The position numbers and the translations under genes are program-made. This document shows, one piece after another, positions 53,176 through 62,768 of a DNA stretch of 64,000 bases. The stretch spans positions 45,421 to 109,420 of the forward strand of contig DLRM01000035.1 in the NCBI GenBank assembly GCA_002500505.1. The letters run 5' to 3'. The notes beneath the pieces were generated by a model. It was not told where the DNA came from and searched no databases. It saw only the letters and a program-made list of their open reading frames with translations. The first letter of the stretch is position 1, and each line of letters starts with the position of its first letter. The DNA is from Planctomycetes bacterium UBA7888. GTDB taxonomy: Bacteria > Planctomycetota > UBA1135.

Positions 53176-55818
53176 ATGATGCGTTCCGCCCTCCTTCTTC
53201 TTACTTTCTTTGCCTCCCTCTTTGCCCCAGCCACTTTGGCCACGGCACCGCCACCCTCCCCTGCGCTTGCTGAGGATCCATTTGAGGTCGCTCGCGAACT
53301 CCTGAAAGATGGGAAACTTGGCGAAGCGCGGAAAGCGGCCATACAGGCCCTTCAGGCCACTCCGTACGCAGTGGACGGCTACGCCCTTCTTCGAGAGATT
53401 TCCTCGGCCCTGGAGGACGACGAAGAACAACTTCGCTGGGGAAAGTGGGAATGGTGGAGCCGCAAATACACAGGTGAACTCAAGGACCCCGAAAAACTCG
53501 CAGACGACTTAAGTAAGCTTTGGGAAGATTGGAATCAGGACGGAATAATCCTGGAAGAGTGGGAAGCCCAACTCGCAACTGCAGCACAAAAAGCCGCCTC
53601 AAAAAAATACTATCGCTTAGCGGGCCATCTCATGGACAAGCTCCTCGCGCTCAATGTGGATGACACCAAGCTTGAGAAGGAGTACGACAAGCTCGCCAAA
53701 AAAGCAGGAGAGCAGTTATCCGGTGGCGCATTTGCGGCGGCTTCGATTCGCCGAAAAACAGCCCAGTGGCTTGCCAAGCAAAATGAAAAGCACGAGGATT
53801 GGAAAAATCCATTTGAGCGAAAAACAAAACACTATGACCTCTACACAAATATCTCTTGGGAGTTCGCAGAAACCGCTGCTGCCGCTATGGATGAAGTGAA
53901 TGAGTTTTACCGCTCGATTTATGATTACAAGAAGAGGGCAAAAGCGAAAATATATTGCTGGAAGAAACGATCAGACTTTGACCGCTTCACAATGAAGTTA
54001 ATGAAACGGGCTATGGAAAGCCGCGGCGTTGGTGGTTATTGGGCGCCTGGACAGCGCACCGTTGTGGCCTATGACCGTTCTTATGACGAAGAAGGTCAAA
54101 CCCAAGATGCTATTTGGAAAACCCTTTTCCATGAGGCCTCCCACCAGTTCATGACCCTCCTCACAAAGGGTCGCATCGACTCTCCCGTTTGGCTTGATGA
54201 AGGCACTTCTTCCTACTTTGAGGGATGTGTCATCAAAGCGGACGGGACTATCGTCAAAAACAATCCCGCTCGTCAACGACTTCGAAGCTGGTACATGCTC
54301 GACACTAGCGACCGCAGGCATTCCCTTGAAGACCTGATTGCCCATATTCGAAACCTGGGTCCCGATGAAACTGGAATGGGTTCCTATGAGGGGGAATACT
54401 ATCCCTACGGTTGGGCTCTTGTTTATTTCTTACTCAACTACGAGGAGAATGACCGCCGAGTTTACGGAACCCCTATTACACCAGATGGCCGGGTACCTTC
54501 AGATTACAAGGCTGTCAAAAAAGCTGGTCGCCTCGTGTATCGCGATGCATACCAAAAGTACCTCGCTCACTTTTCAAAAAATGGTTGTGATGGGGATCGG
54601 TATTACCCCCTTGAAATTGCGAAAAAGTATTTCGTAGAAGAAATTGATGACCCTGATGTTCCAGACTGGGAGGCCTTTGAAGCCCGATGGAGGAAATTCA
54701 CAACCTCCCTCTATCAAGAACAAGAAGAAATGGGAATGGAATTCGCTGACGTTCTTCAAGCCAGAAGCCGCGGCTACCTCATGGCAGAGGACTATGAACG
54801 TGCCCGAATTACGGCAGAACAAGCGGATGACAAGAGAGAGGAAGATGCAGAAACCTACCGATTGCTGGCTCTTGCAAACCAAGGAGAAGGTCGCAAAGAA
54901 GATGCGATTTTCTGGATGATTCGCCATTGGGAAATAGTCTGGCCTGCAGGAAAATCTGAACTCGCAGATTCCGCCGAGGAGTGGCTTGCCAGTAATGGCG
55001 CCAAAGATTTTGTGAAGCAATACCTCACACCAACTAAAGAAGCGGTTGTCAAACTTCAGAGTCTTTGTGCAGAAACGGCATCGACGGGCTACCCCAAAAT
55101 GGCTACTCTTTTCGCCCTTCATGGAACGCAAGTTTTTGGAACGAAACCCCAAGGACTTGTGGATTTCCTCGACTTAGACTTGGAAAAGGAGGAGGAAGGA
55201 GGTCCAGGCGACTACCGGATGTGGCAAGCCGCCTACAACAAAGGCGTAGAAGGGAATCGGCGTTTCGTCACGCCGGAGCTCTCGACCGACATTGTGACCT
55301 ACGAATCTGATGGAGTGTTCATCAATAACCCTGAGGGTCGTGCCCGATCGGGCCTGGAATACACAGACATGTCTGCTCTGCGAGAGCTGAAGCCGCCATA
55401 CGAAATCCGTGGAAGCGTCATCGTTGATGGTGGATGGGGTGAACTTTTTCTTGGCCTGGACCACCGCAGAGTTCCTAAGGGGGCTCTCCTGTTTGGAACC
55501 CACAAAGAGAACCAAGTTGTCCGTTTTGACACCATGAAACTTCGAACCGATGCCAACTCAGGCACTGCCTTTTTTGTCCATGACCAGGTAGGCGGCCTTC
55601 AATTCAAGCCCGAGGGTGAGATTCGCTTCCACATCCGCATTTTTGAAGACGGCCTTGCCGACATCAAAATCAATGATTTAGATGTCTTGGCATTGCCTGA
55701 GGACTTCGACACCCAAATGTGGACAGGTTCCTTTGCGATTAGCTCAGATGATGGAACCATTTCCCTTTGGAAGAACTTTGAAGTACGGCCCAATTCCGCT
55801 TTCTGGCCAGTCCCCTGA
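53176..55818 (+). CDS. DUF1570-type putative gluzincin metallopeptidase
   Basis: Secreted protein of 880 residues. The leader ends near ATLATA. After a helical tetratricopeptide-like segment (30-200) the catalytic domain has HEASHQF and, 23 residues later, WLDEGTSSYFE, matching DUF1570 zinc ligands. A C-terminal beta-sandwich of about 220 residues follows (VTYESDGVFINNPEGRA..., LamG-like). It precedes a shorter paralogue. Substrate not known. Confidence 0.75.
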   Translation: MMRSALLLLTFFASLFAPATLATAPPPSPALAEDPFEVARELLKDGKLGEARKAAIQALQATPYAVDGYALLREISSALEDDEEQLRWGKWEWWSRKYTGELKDPEKLADDLSKLWEDWNQDGIILEEWEAQLATAAQKAASKKYYRLAGHLMDKLLALNVDDTKLEKEYDKLAKKAGEQLSGGAFAAASIRRKTAQWLAKQNEKHEDWKNPFERKTKHYDLYTNISWEFAETAAAAMDEVNEFYRSIYDYKKRAKAKIYCWKKRSDFDRFTMKLMKRAMESRGVGGYWAPGQRTVVAYDRSYDEEGQTQDAIWKTLFHEASHQFMTLLTKGRIDSPVWLDEGTSSYFEGCVIKADGTIVKNNPARQRLRSWYMLDTSDRRHSLEDLIAHIRNLGPDETGMGSYEGEYYPYGWALVYFLLNYEENDRRVYGTPITPDGRVPSDYKAVKKAGRLVYRDAYQKYLAHFSKNGCDGDRYYPLEIAKKYFVEEIDDPDVPDWEAFEARWRKFTTSLYQEQEEMGMEFADVLQARSRGYLMAEDYERARITAEQADDKREEDAETYRLLALANQGEGRKEDAIFWMIRHWEIVWPAGKSELADSAEEWLASNGAKDFVKQYLTPTKEAVVKLQSLCAETASTGYPKMATLFALHGTQVFGTKPQGLVDFLDLDLEKEEEGGPGDYRMWQAAYNKGVEGNRRFVTPELSTDIVTYESDGVFINNPEGRARSGLEYTDMSALRELKPPYEIRGSVIVDGGWGELFLGLDHRRVPKGALLFGTHKENQVVRFDTMKLRTDANSGTAFFVHDQVGGLQFKPEGEIRFHIRIFEDGLADIKINDLDVLALPEDFDTQMWTGSFAISSDDGTISLWKNFEVRPNSAFWPVP

Positions 55819-55858
55819 AATCACCTTCAATCCGGCCCGGTTTTGCGTAACCTAGGGC

Positions 55859-57538
55859 ATGCTCGGCTCCCGCACACTCCCCACGCTTCTGGCCATACTC
55901 TTGGCCTCCCTTGGGCTCACTTCCCCCTCTTACGCCCAAAAAGTCGGCCGGGACTGGCATGAGGATGCCGAGGCTGGCTTCAAATTCCGACCTCTCAAAG
56001 AGTGGGCCTTCATCCCTGTCCCGCAGGGAGATCGCGAACGAATGGGAAAGCTGTTGGAAATGAACAGCGAAAAAGCCCTCAACGTCAAGCTCCCAGGCAA
56101 TCAAATTGGGCAATGGAAACCATCTCTCTACGCCTTTCAAATGCGAGAACCCTCAGGGACACCTACGACCGGAGACGGTGGACTTCGAAACCGTGTTTCT
56201 GAAGAGAAAAAGCGACCCACCATCGAAACCGTAATCCAACGCGTCTTCGGGAACTTGCGCGATTTCAAAAAGGGGATGCAAGACCCCTACTATGGCCCCA
56301 AAGAGGAAAAACTCACAAAAAAGGCTTTGGGCCAACATGTCACCTATTCTGCCTTTGATCCAAATGGCATCGACTTAGTACTGGACTGTTGGACAATTTC
56401 TCTCCCCGAATGGGATGTCGGATTCGTTTGGCTAATTCCAGAAAAAGATGCCAAAAAATATCTAAAGACCGTCAAAAAATCTATGAAGACTCTTACGCTC
56501 ATGGATTTAAAAACGGACTCCTTGGACAAAGTGGAAGGGGATGCGAATTACGAATCCTTTGTCGCTTACCAGAAAGAGCAAGCAGCAAAGATTCCAGGAT
56601 GGAGAATTGTGGAAGTCCCTTCAAAGCGCTTCCTTATTACAACTTCATCTGAAAACACCCGCTTCATCAAGTCGGTTATTGAACGTCTTGAAAAATCTCG
56701 TGATTTATATGAAGTTGACTTCCCTCCAAAGGAGGAAATTACTTTTGTTTCCATGGTCCGCCTGTGCAAAGACCGAGAAGAGCTTCAAAGTTATGGGGAT
56801 ACCGGACCAGGGACTGCTGGCTTCTTTAATCCGAACTCTCGAGAATTAGTCCTTTATGACGCCTCCCAGACGAATAAAAAAGAAAGTTTCGCTGTGATGT
56901 CCCACGAGGCTTTCCACCAATATTGCTTCTTTTTGTTTGATGAGGCAAATGCTCATCGCTGGTTCGATGAAGGCCAAGGCGACTACTACGGGGCCTACAA
57001 CATGGACGGCAAGAAACCAAAACCAACTGCACACATGCCCGGCGGCCTTGACCGCTATCAAGGAATCAAGGAAATGGTTCGAAACGAAAACTATGTCCCT
57101 ATTTCTCGCCTCATTCGGATGACTCACGAGCAATGGTACAACAACAACGACAGTTTCCATGGAGTGGCCTCCTACAACCAGTCATGGTCGCTGGTTTACT
57201 TTCTCCGCCAAGGAATGAGAGGGGAGGTTTCCAGGAGGACATGGAAAAAAGAGTACGCTGACATCATCCCTAACTACACAAGGCATCTCTTTGCAGAATT
57301 CGCCAAAACTAAAAAATCCATTCGCGACGAGATTGAAAAAGTCATTGAGAAAGCAGGTGGCGAATCGGCCCTTCCACCTGATGATCTCACACGATTACGG
57401 GAGCAACAAAAGAAAGCCAACGTGAGCGATGAACAAAAACTCAAGATTTGGAACAAGGCAACTGCTGAGTCTTGGGGGAAAATCGACATTGACGTCTTTG
57501 AAGAAGATTGGCTTGCCTTCGTCAAAAAGGACATGTAG
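55859..57538 (+). CDS. Second DUF1570-type putative metallopeptidase
   Basis: Secreted protein of 559 residues (leader ending at SYAQ). The catalytic domain is near the C-terminus: HEAFHQY and, after about 18 residues, WFDEGQGDYYG. It shares the HEAxHQ...DEG motif with the preceding gene but has a different N-terminal domain. Six bases separate it from the following sulfatase, so they are probably co-transcribed. Confidence 0.72.
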   Translation: MLGSRTLPTLLAILLASLGLTSPSYAQKVGRDWHEDAEAGFKFRPLKEWAFIPVPQGDRERMGKLLEMNSEKALNVKLPGNQIGQWKPSLYAFQMREPSGTPTTGDGGLRNRVSEEKKRPTIETVIQRVFGNLRDFKKGMQDPYYGPKEEKLTKKALGQHVTYSAFDPNGIDLVLDCWTISLPEWDVGFVWLIPEKDAKKYLKTVKKSMKTLTLMDLKTDSLDKVEGDANYESFVAYQKEQAAKIPGWRIVEVPSKRFLITTSSENTRFIKSVIERLEKSRDLYEVDFPPKEEITFVSMVRLCKDREELQSYGDTGPGTAGFFNPNSRELVLYDASQTNKKESFAVMSHEAFHQYCFFLFDEANAHRWFDEGQGDYYGAYNMDGKKPKPTAHMPGGLDRYQGIKEMVRNENYVPISRLIRMTHEQWYNNNDSFHGVASYNQSWSLVYFLRQGMRGEVSRRTWKKEYADIIPNYTRHLFAEFAKTKKSIRDEIEKVIEKAGGESALPPDDLTRLREQQKKANVSDEQKLKIWNKATAESWGKIDIDVFEEDWLAFVKKDM

Positions 57539-57544
57539 GCGCTC

Positions 57545-59008
57545 ATGCAATTCCGCCTTTTCCCGATAGTTCTTTTTGCCCTTGCGGCGTGTGGGACAAA
57601 AAGTTCCTCCAACCCAAAGCTCCCAGACAATACTCCAAGCGTCATCTTGGTGAGCATCGACTCCCTCCGTGCAGATCACACAACACCCTACGGCTACCAA
57701 GCTAAGTTCTCGGGAGAACCTACAACGCCTTTTATGGCCAAACTCGCTTCAGAAGGTGTGCTCTGGGAAAACGCCAGCTCTGCGGCTCCCTGGACCCTCC
57801 CCTCTCACATTTCCATTATGACGGGTATGAGCGTACTTCAGCACAAAGTGCGCACTCGCGGATTTCGCTTGGCAGATAACACCGGCCATATCGCTGGTAA
57901 GTTCCAAGAGGCCGGTTATAGGACCGCTGGTTTTTACTCAGCACCTTTCTTGCATCCCAGCTGGGGCTACTACCAGGGCTTCGACACTTACATTGGAGCC
58001 GCAAAGTACCTGAACTCCGAAAAAACTACCAAAGCCATTACTTCGCTAGATGGCGGCCTGATGCAAGATGTTCACAACAGTGCGGATACTGACAAAGAAA
58101 CTGCGGAACAAGTTGTGGACCGCGCCATTGAGTGGCTCGAAAGTGAAAACAATGCCAAGGAACCTTTTTTTATGTTCCTCCATCTTTGGGATCCACACTA
58201 TGACTATGAGCCTCCCCAAAAATATGCAGATATGTTTCACCCTGGCTATGAGGGGAAACTCAATGGCGCGGGCTTCTACAAATCTGAACGCGAGCTAAGC
58301 GAAAGCGAACTCCAACACATCATTTCACTTTATGACGCTGAAATTCGTTATACCGATGACCACTTAGCTCGCTTTTGGAAAAAGCTGGAAGAACTCGGAC
58401 TTGCTAACAACATCATCTTTGCTCTAACTTCCGACCACGGAGACGAATTCTGGGAGCACGGCCAAAAGGGACACCACAAATCCCTCTTTAAAGAAGTTTT
58501 GCATGTTCCCATGATTCTTCGAGCACCCGGCCTTGTGCCCGCTGGTTTGAAGATTTCAGGAACTGCTCCGAACTATGACCTCGCTCCCACTCTACTTGAT
58601 ATTGCCAAGCTCCCACCTTGGACGGATCGAGATGGAATCTCTCTGCGACCTCAGTGGGAGAACCCAACTCAGGACTTTCCCTCAATTGCCGACCTTATGC
58701 ACCCTGGGCGCAAAAAGTTCCTACATTCCTGGCGCTCTGGCACCGACAAAGTTCTCTTTTCCTATAAACCAAAGCCCATGCAACTCATGGTTTATGACCT
58801 TTCCGAAGACCCCAGCGAACTTGGCCCCAGGTTCCTCGCCTCAGAATCCGATAGCCCATTTGCCCCCTCTGCCATGGCTGCTTTCACCAAGGCCATCCAA
58901 GGTGGACCCCGCCCCGCTAACATGGACGAAAGCGCAACCATGACCGCCCAGCTAGCTGAACTCGGATACGCAGACAGCGACCCCTCACTGGACGAAAACG
59001 AGCGCTAA
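57545..59008 (+). CDS. Sulfatase-fold lipoprotein with threonine nucleophile site
   Basis: Lipoprotein of 487 residues (lipobox LAAC). It has the alkaline-phosphatase fold of sulfatases: VSIDSLRADH, APWTLPSHISIMTG, HLWDPHYDYEPP, TSDHGDEFWEHGQKGHH. The nucleophile position reads T-L-P-S where true sulfatases have C/S-x-P-S/T-x-R, so no formylglycine can form. Such variants act as phosphotransferases or phosphohydrolases in several cases; the substrate is open. Confidence 0.8.
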   Translation: MQFRLFPIVLFALAACGTKSSSNPKLPDNTPSVILVSIDSLRADHTTPYGYQAKFSGEPTTPFMAKLASEGVLWENASSAAPWTLPSHISIMTGMSVLQHKVRTRGFRLADNTGHIAGKFQEAGYRTAGFYSAPFLHPSWGYYQGFDTYIGAAKYLNSEKTTKAITSLDGGLMQDVHNSADTDKETAEQVVDRAIEWLESENNAKEPFFMFLHLWDPHYDYEPPQKYADMFHPGYEGKLNGAGFYKSERELSESELQHIISLYDAEIRYTDDHLARFWKKLEELGLANNIIFALTSDHGDEFWEHGQKGHHKSLFKEVLHVPMILRAPGLVPAGLKISGTAPNYDLAPTLLDIAKLPPWTDRDGISLRPQWENPTQDFPSIADLMHPGRKKFLHSWRSGTDKVLFSYKPKPMQLMVYDLSEDPSELGPRFLASESDSPFAPSAMAAFTKAIQGGPRPANMDESATMTAQLAELGYADSDPSLDENER

Positions 59009-59050
59009 TCAATCCCCTAAGCGCCTACACTGGCGCAACTTGTAAAAAAA

Positions 59051-60364
59051 ATGCACATTACAGTCGTTGGAACTGGATACGTTGGTCTCGTCGCTGGGAC
59101 CTGCTTCGCCGAAATGGGTAATCATGTCACTTGCATTGACATTGATGCTGAAAAGATTGAAAACTTGAAAAATGGGGTCATCCCCATTTTCGAACCGGGC
59201 CTCTCCGAAATGGTGATTCACAATCACAAAGATGGGCGCTTGAACTTTTCAACAGATCTCAAAACCGCGGTCGAAAATTCCAGAGTTGCTTTCATTGCAG
59301 TGGGCACTCCCCCTGCCGAAGATGGGTCTGCAGACCTCAGCGCAGTTCTCGCTGTCGCTAAGGCCATCGGCCAGGCTGCGAACGGCCCCCAAATTATTGT
59401 GGACAAATCCACGGTTCCAGTAGGCACAGCCGCAAAAGTGAAAGCCACTGCCCAAGCTGAGACTGAGCACCCCATTGAGGTGGTCTCAAACCCTGAATTC
59501 CTAAAAGAGGGTGCTGCCATTGATGACTTTATGAAGCCAGACCGCGTTGTGATTGGCGCCGAAACGGAGGAAGCGTTCGAAATCATGGATGAGCTTTATG
59601 GGCCATTCGTACGTTCTGGGAAGCCCATCATTCATATGGACCCGGTTTCCGCCGAACTCACCAAGTATGCTGCAAACGCCATGCTTGCGACACGGATTTC
59701 ATTTATGAATGAAATCTCTCGCATCTGCGATTTAGTCGGTGCCGACGCAGACATGATTCGTAAAGGGATTGGAACAGATTCTCGAATCGGTTCTCCCTTC
59801 CTTTACCCCGGCATTGGATACGGTGGTTCATGTTTCCCAAAAGATGTCAAAGCCATTATGGCGACTGCTCGCCAAAACGGATATGTCTTCCGGATTTTGG
59901 AGTCAGTTGAAGAGGTCAACGAAAGCCAAAAGCGCCTCATGGTCGAGAAGATTGTCTCGGAATTTGGCGAAGACCTTTCTGGCAAAATTTTTGGGTTGTG
60001 GGGTCTTTCCTTTAAACCCAATACTGACGACATGCGTGAAGCCGCCGCAATTTCTGTGGTTCGCGGCCTGACTGAGCGTGGCGCAAAGGTAAAAGCCTAT
60101 GACCCAGAGGCACACGAAACCGCTCGCGCAATCCTTGGTGACTCCATTGAGTACTGCAACAATCCATACGACGCCATTGATGGCGCCGATGCCCTCATCC
60201 TGGCCACAGAGTGGACTGAATTCCGTCGCCCTGACTTCGATCGCATGGGCGAGCTACTAAAGCAAAAGCTCATCTTTGATGGCCGCAACATTTACTCCGC
60301 CTCAACCATGCGCAAGTATGGTTACACTCGACATGGGGTAGGCATACCCCCCGTCAAGGCTTAG
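59051..60364 (+). CDS. ugd: UDP-glucose 6-dehydrogenase
   Basis: Enzyme of 437 residues that oxidises UDP-glucose to UDP-glucuronate with two NAD+. The Rossmann start VVGTGYVGLVAG, ECA-type NPEFLKEGAAIDD, catalytic Cys in YGGSCFPKD, and C-terminal KIFGLWGLSFKPNTDDMREA are typical. The product feeds exopolysaccharide or glycan synthesis. Its C-terminal domain is the comparison for the orphan domain at 28118-29110. Confidence 0.95.
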   Translation: MHITVVGTGYVGLVAGTCFAEMGNHVTCIDIDAEKIENLKNGVIPIFEPGLSEMVIHNHKDGRLNFSTDLKTAVENSRVAFIAVGTPPAEDGSADLSAVLAVAKAIGQAANGPQIIVDKSTVPVGTAAKVKATAQAETEHPIEVVSNPEFLKEGAAIDDFMKPDRVVIGAETEEAFEIMDELYGPFVRSGKPIIHMDPVSAELTKYAANAMLATRISFMNEISRICDLVGADADMIRKGIGTDSRIGSPFLYPGIGYGGSCFPKDVKAIMATARQNGYVFRILESVEEVNESQKRLMVEKIVSEFGEDLSGKIFGLWGLSFKPNTDDMREAAAISVVRGLTERGAKVKAYDPEAHETARAILGDSIEYCNNPYDAIDGADALILATEWTEFRRPDFDRMGELLKQKLIFDGRNIYSASTMRKYGYTRHGVGIPPVKA

Positions 60365-60410
60365 TGCTTTCTAAATCGCTTCCGCCAGCCTCAAACAAAA
60401 CGGCAGAATC

Positions 60411-62762
60411 ATGACCCGACAAGCCCCTCAACTCGATTCCCTTCGCCCTCACTTTGACAACTGGCAGAAAACTGCCGACATGATGGATCAGCTCATTGAT
60501 TTGCAGCTGAACCTCCGCCAAAGTGGTCACCCAGGTGGATCTCGTTCCAAAGTCCCAGCCATGGTTGCCCTGACTTTGTCGGGTGCAATGCGTTGGGATA
60601 TTCGCCGCCCTGACCTCCCTTGGGGTGACCGATTTGTTTTGGTCGCAGGACACACAACACCGCTTGCCTACTCCATGCTTGCCGTGTACAACGAAGCCCT
60701 AAGGCGAATGCATGAGAAAACTGGAGATTCCAAATACGCCGTCCCTGGTGGCTTGGAACGCATGATGGTCTGGGAGGATCTATTGGATCTTCGTCATCTG
60801 GGTGGCCCATCCGGCCATGCTGAAGTTGAAGGCAAAACCTTGTTCTTTAAGGCAAACACGGGCCCAAGTGGTCACGGCGCCCCCACTGCTGCCGGTATTG
60901 CTCTTGCTCTTAAAGTTGCGAATGCTGAAGAAGTTCGCGTTTTTGCAATCGAAGGAGAAGGTGGGCACACAGCAGGCTGTCACCACGAAGCCAAGCACAC
61001 CTCCTACGGCCTTGGTCTTTCCAACTTCAATTATCTCTTGGATTGGAATGATTACGGAATTGACGACCGAGCATTCTCTGAAGTGGTTTACGGAACACCA
61101 CAAGAGTGGTTTGACTCGTACGGATTCGTCACCAACGGTGCCGAAAATGGCGAAGACTTTGGACAAATCTGCGAAGCTCTTTTTGCAAGCGTCTTTGCCG
61201 AAGGAGACCAGCCTCGCTGCACTTGGTTTAAAACTACTAAAGGCCGTGGCTACGGGATAACTGGCAACCAGTCCCATGGTGCCCCCCACAAAGCCAATAA
61301 TGAGGTTTTCTGGAGTACCAAAAAGGAATTTGCTGACAAGTACGATGTCACGTTCGAAGGTTTTGGCGAGGGGGCACCAGATTCCGATGACGCTTTCCGT
61401 GCCCAAACCGCAAGCAACATGAAGGTCGCACTTTCGCTGCTAGATGATGAGTCCTACTGTGCTTGGCTTGCAGATACTTTGATTGCAATTGGTGACTCGG
61501 TTCCTACCGAAATGCCCAACGCACGCGTGAATGGCAATCCTGATCCCTCGAAGGATCCAGAACTCACGGACCCTGCCAATCTTCCATCGGAACTTTTCTT
61601 TGCTCCTGGCGACAAACAGCCAAACCGCAAAGGTTTCGCTCAGTTTGGCGCTTACATGAATGCCGTTGGCCGCAAAAAATACGGCAGACCTCTTGTGATT
61701 GCTGCAAGCGCAGACCTCGCTGGATCCACAAATATTTCTGGTTTCGCCAATGATTGGGACGGATCCGAAGGTTGGGGTTGGTTTAAGCGAGGAGAATCTG
61801 AAGATGGCGCTCTTCTGCCAACGGCGATTACCGAGTTTGGGAACGCTGCCATCATGTGTGGCTTGGCCAGCACTAACTTGAGTAACGACCCCGAAAACAA
61901 TTTCAATGGTTATTGGGGCGCTTGCTCCACTTACGGAGCATTCTCCTACTTGAAATACGGACCAATGCGTCTCTACAGCCAGCAGATGCAGGACTGTGAT
62001 TGGAAGGGCGGAAAAGTGATTTGGGTTGCGGGTCACTCCGGCCCAGAAACCGCTGAAGATTCGCGCACGCACTTCGGCATTTACTCACCTTCCATCACTC
62101 AGATGTTCCCCAAAGGCCAAGTCATTGACCTACACCCTTGGGAACCTAATGAAGTCGGGCCATGCCTCGCTGCTGCCCTGTCTGAGGACACCCCCATTAT
62201 TGCACTTCACCTGACTCGCCCATCGGTTGAAATCCCCGATCGCGAGGCATTGGGAATGGCGTCCTATATGGATGCCGCAAAAGGTGCCTACATCATGAGG
62301 GATTACGATTCCACTCGGCCGAAGGACGGGTGCATTTTCCTCCGCGGCACTTCTTCTACAAACTCCATCCACATGCTCATCAAGAATGGCGCCTTTGAGG
62401 GCGATGGCCCCAATGTGAAAATTGTGGCTGCCATTTCAATGGAACTCTTTGATTTGCAAACTCCGGAGTATCGGAAGGCCGTTGCCTCCGATGCAGACTG
62501 GATTGATTCCACCTTCATCACGAATGGCGCCCGCCAATCCATGCGCCAGTGGACTGCACACCGTACTGCTTTTGATTACGGCATGGGCGCCGACTGGGAT
62601 GACAAGTGGCGCTCTGGCGGCTCCTACGACGAGGTCATTGGCGACGCACGCCTGGACCCCAACAGTCTGCTTGAGGGTATCACCAAGTTTGCAGAGGAGC
62701 GGGAGCAACGACTTGCCCAAGTTCGTGGTCCAGAATCCTTGCACGCCCAACCTGCAAGTTAA
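60411..62762 (+). CDS. Divergent transketolase-like thiamine-diphosphate enzyme
   Basis: Protein of 783 residues, about 120 longer than typical transketolases. The start (LNLRQSGHPGGSRSKVPAMVAL), the substrate-His segment and GPSGHGAPTAAGIALA match transketolase. The ThDP motif is IEGEGGHTAG...LDWNDYG, GEG (182-184) replacing GDG. A C-terminal beta-domain follows. It sits 46 bases after ugd. It may be a transketolase variant; the changed cofactor motif leaves activity open. Confidence 0.75.
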   Translation: MTRQAPQLDSLRPHFDNWQKTADMMDQLIDLQLNLRQSGHPGGSRSKVPAMVALTLSGAMRWDIRRPDLPWGDRFVLVAGHTTPLAYSMLAVYNEALRRMHEKTGDSKYAVPGGLERMMVWEDLLDLRHLGGPSGHAEVEGKTLFFKANTGPSGHGAPTAAGIALALKVANAEEVRVFAIEGEGGHTAGCHHEAKHTSYGLGLSNFNYLLDWNDYGIDDRAFSEVVYGTPQEWFDSYGFVTNGAENGEDFGQICEALFASVFAEGDQPRCTWFKTTKGRGYGITGNQSHGAPHKANNEVFWSTKKEFADKYDVTFEGFGEGAPDSDDAFRAQTASNMKVALSLLDDESYCAWLADTLIAIGDSVPTEMPNARVNGNPDPSKDPELTDPANLPSELFFAPGDKQPNRKGFAQFGAYMNAVGRKKYGRPLVIAASADLAGSTNISGFANDWDGSEGWGWFKRGESEDGALLPTAITEFGNAAIMCGLASTNLSNDPENNFNGYWGACSTYGAFSYLKYGPMRLYSQQMQDCDWKGGKVIWVAGHSGPETAEDSRTHFGIYSPSITQMFPKGQVIDLHPWEPNEVGPCLAAALSEDTPIIALHLTRPSVEIPDREALGMASYMDAAKGAYIMRDYDSTRPKDGCIFLRGTSSTNSIHMLIKNGAFEGDGPNVKIVAAISMELFDLQTPEYRKAVASDADWIDSTFITNGARQSMRQWTAHRTAFDYGMGADWDDKWRSGGSYDEVIGDARLDPNSLLEGITKFAEEREQRLAQVRGPESLHAQPAS

Positions 62763-62768
62763 GGCTGG

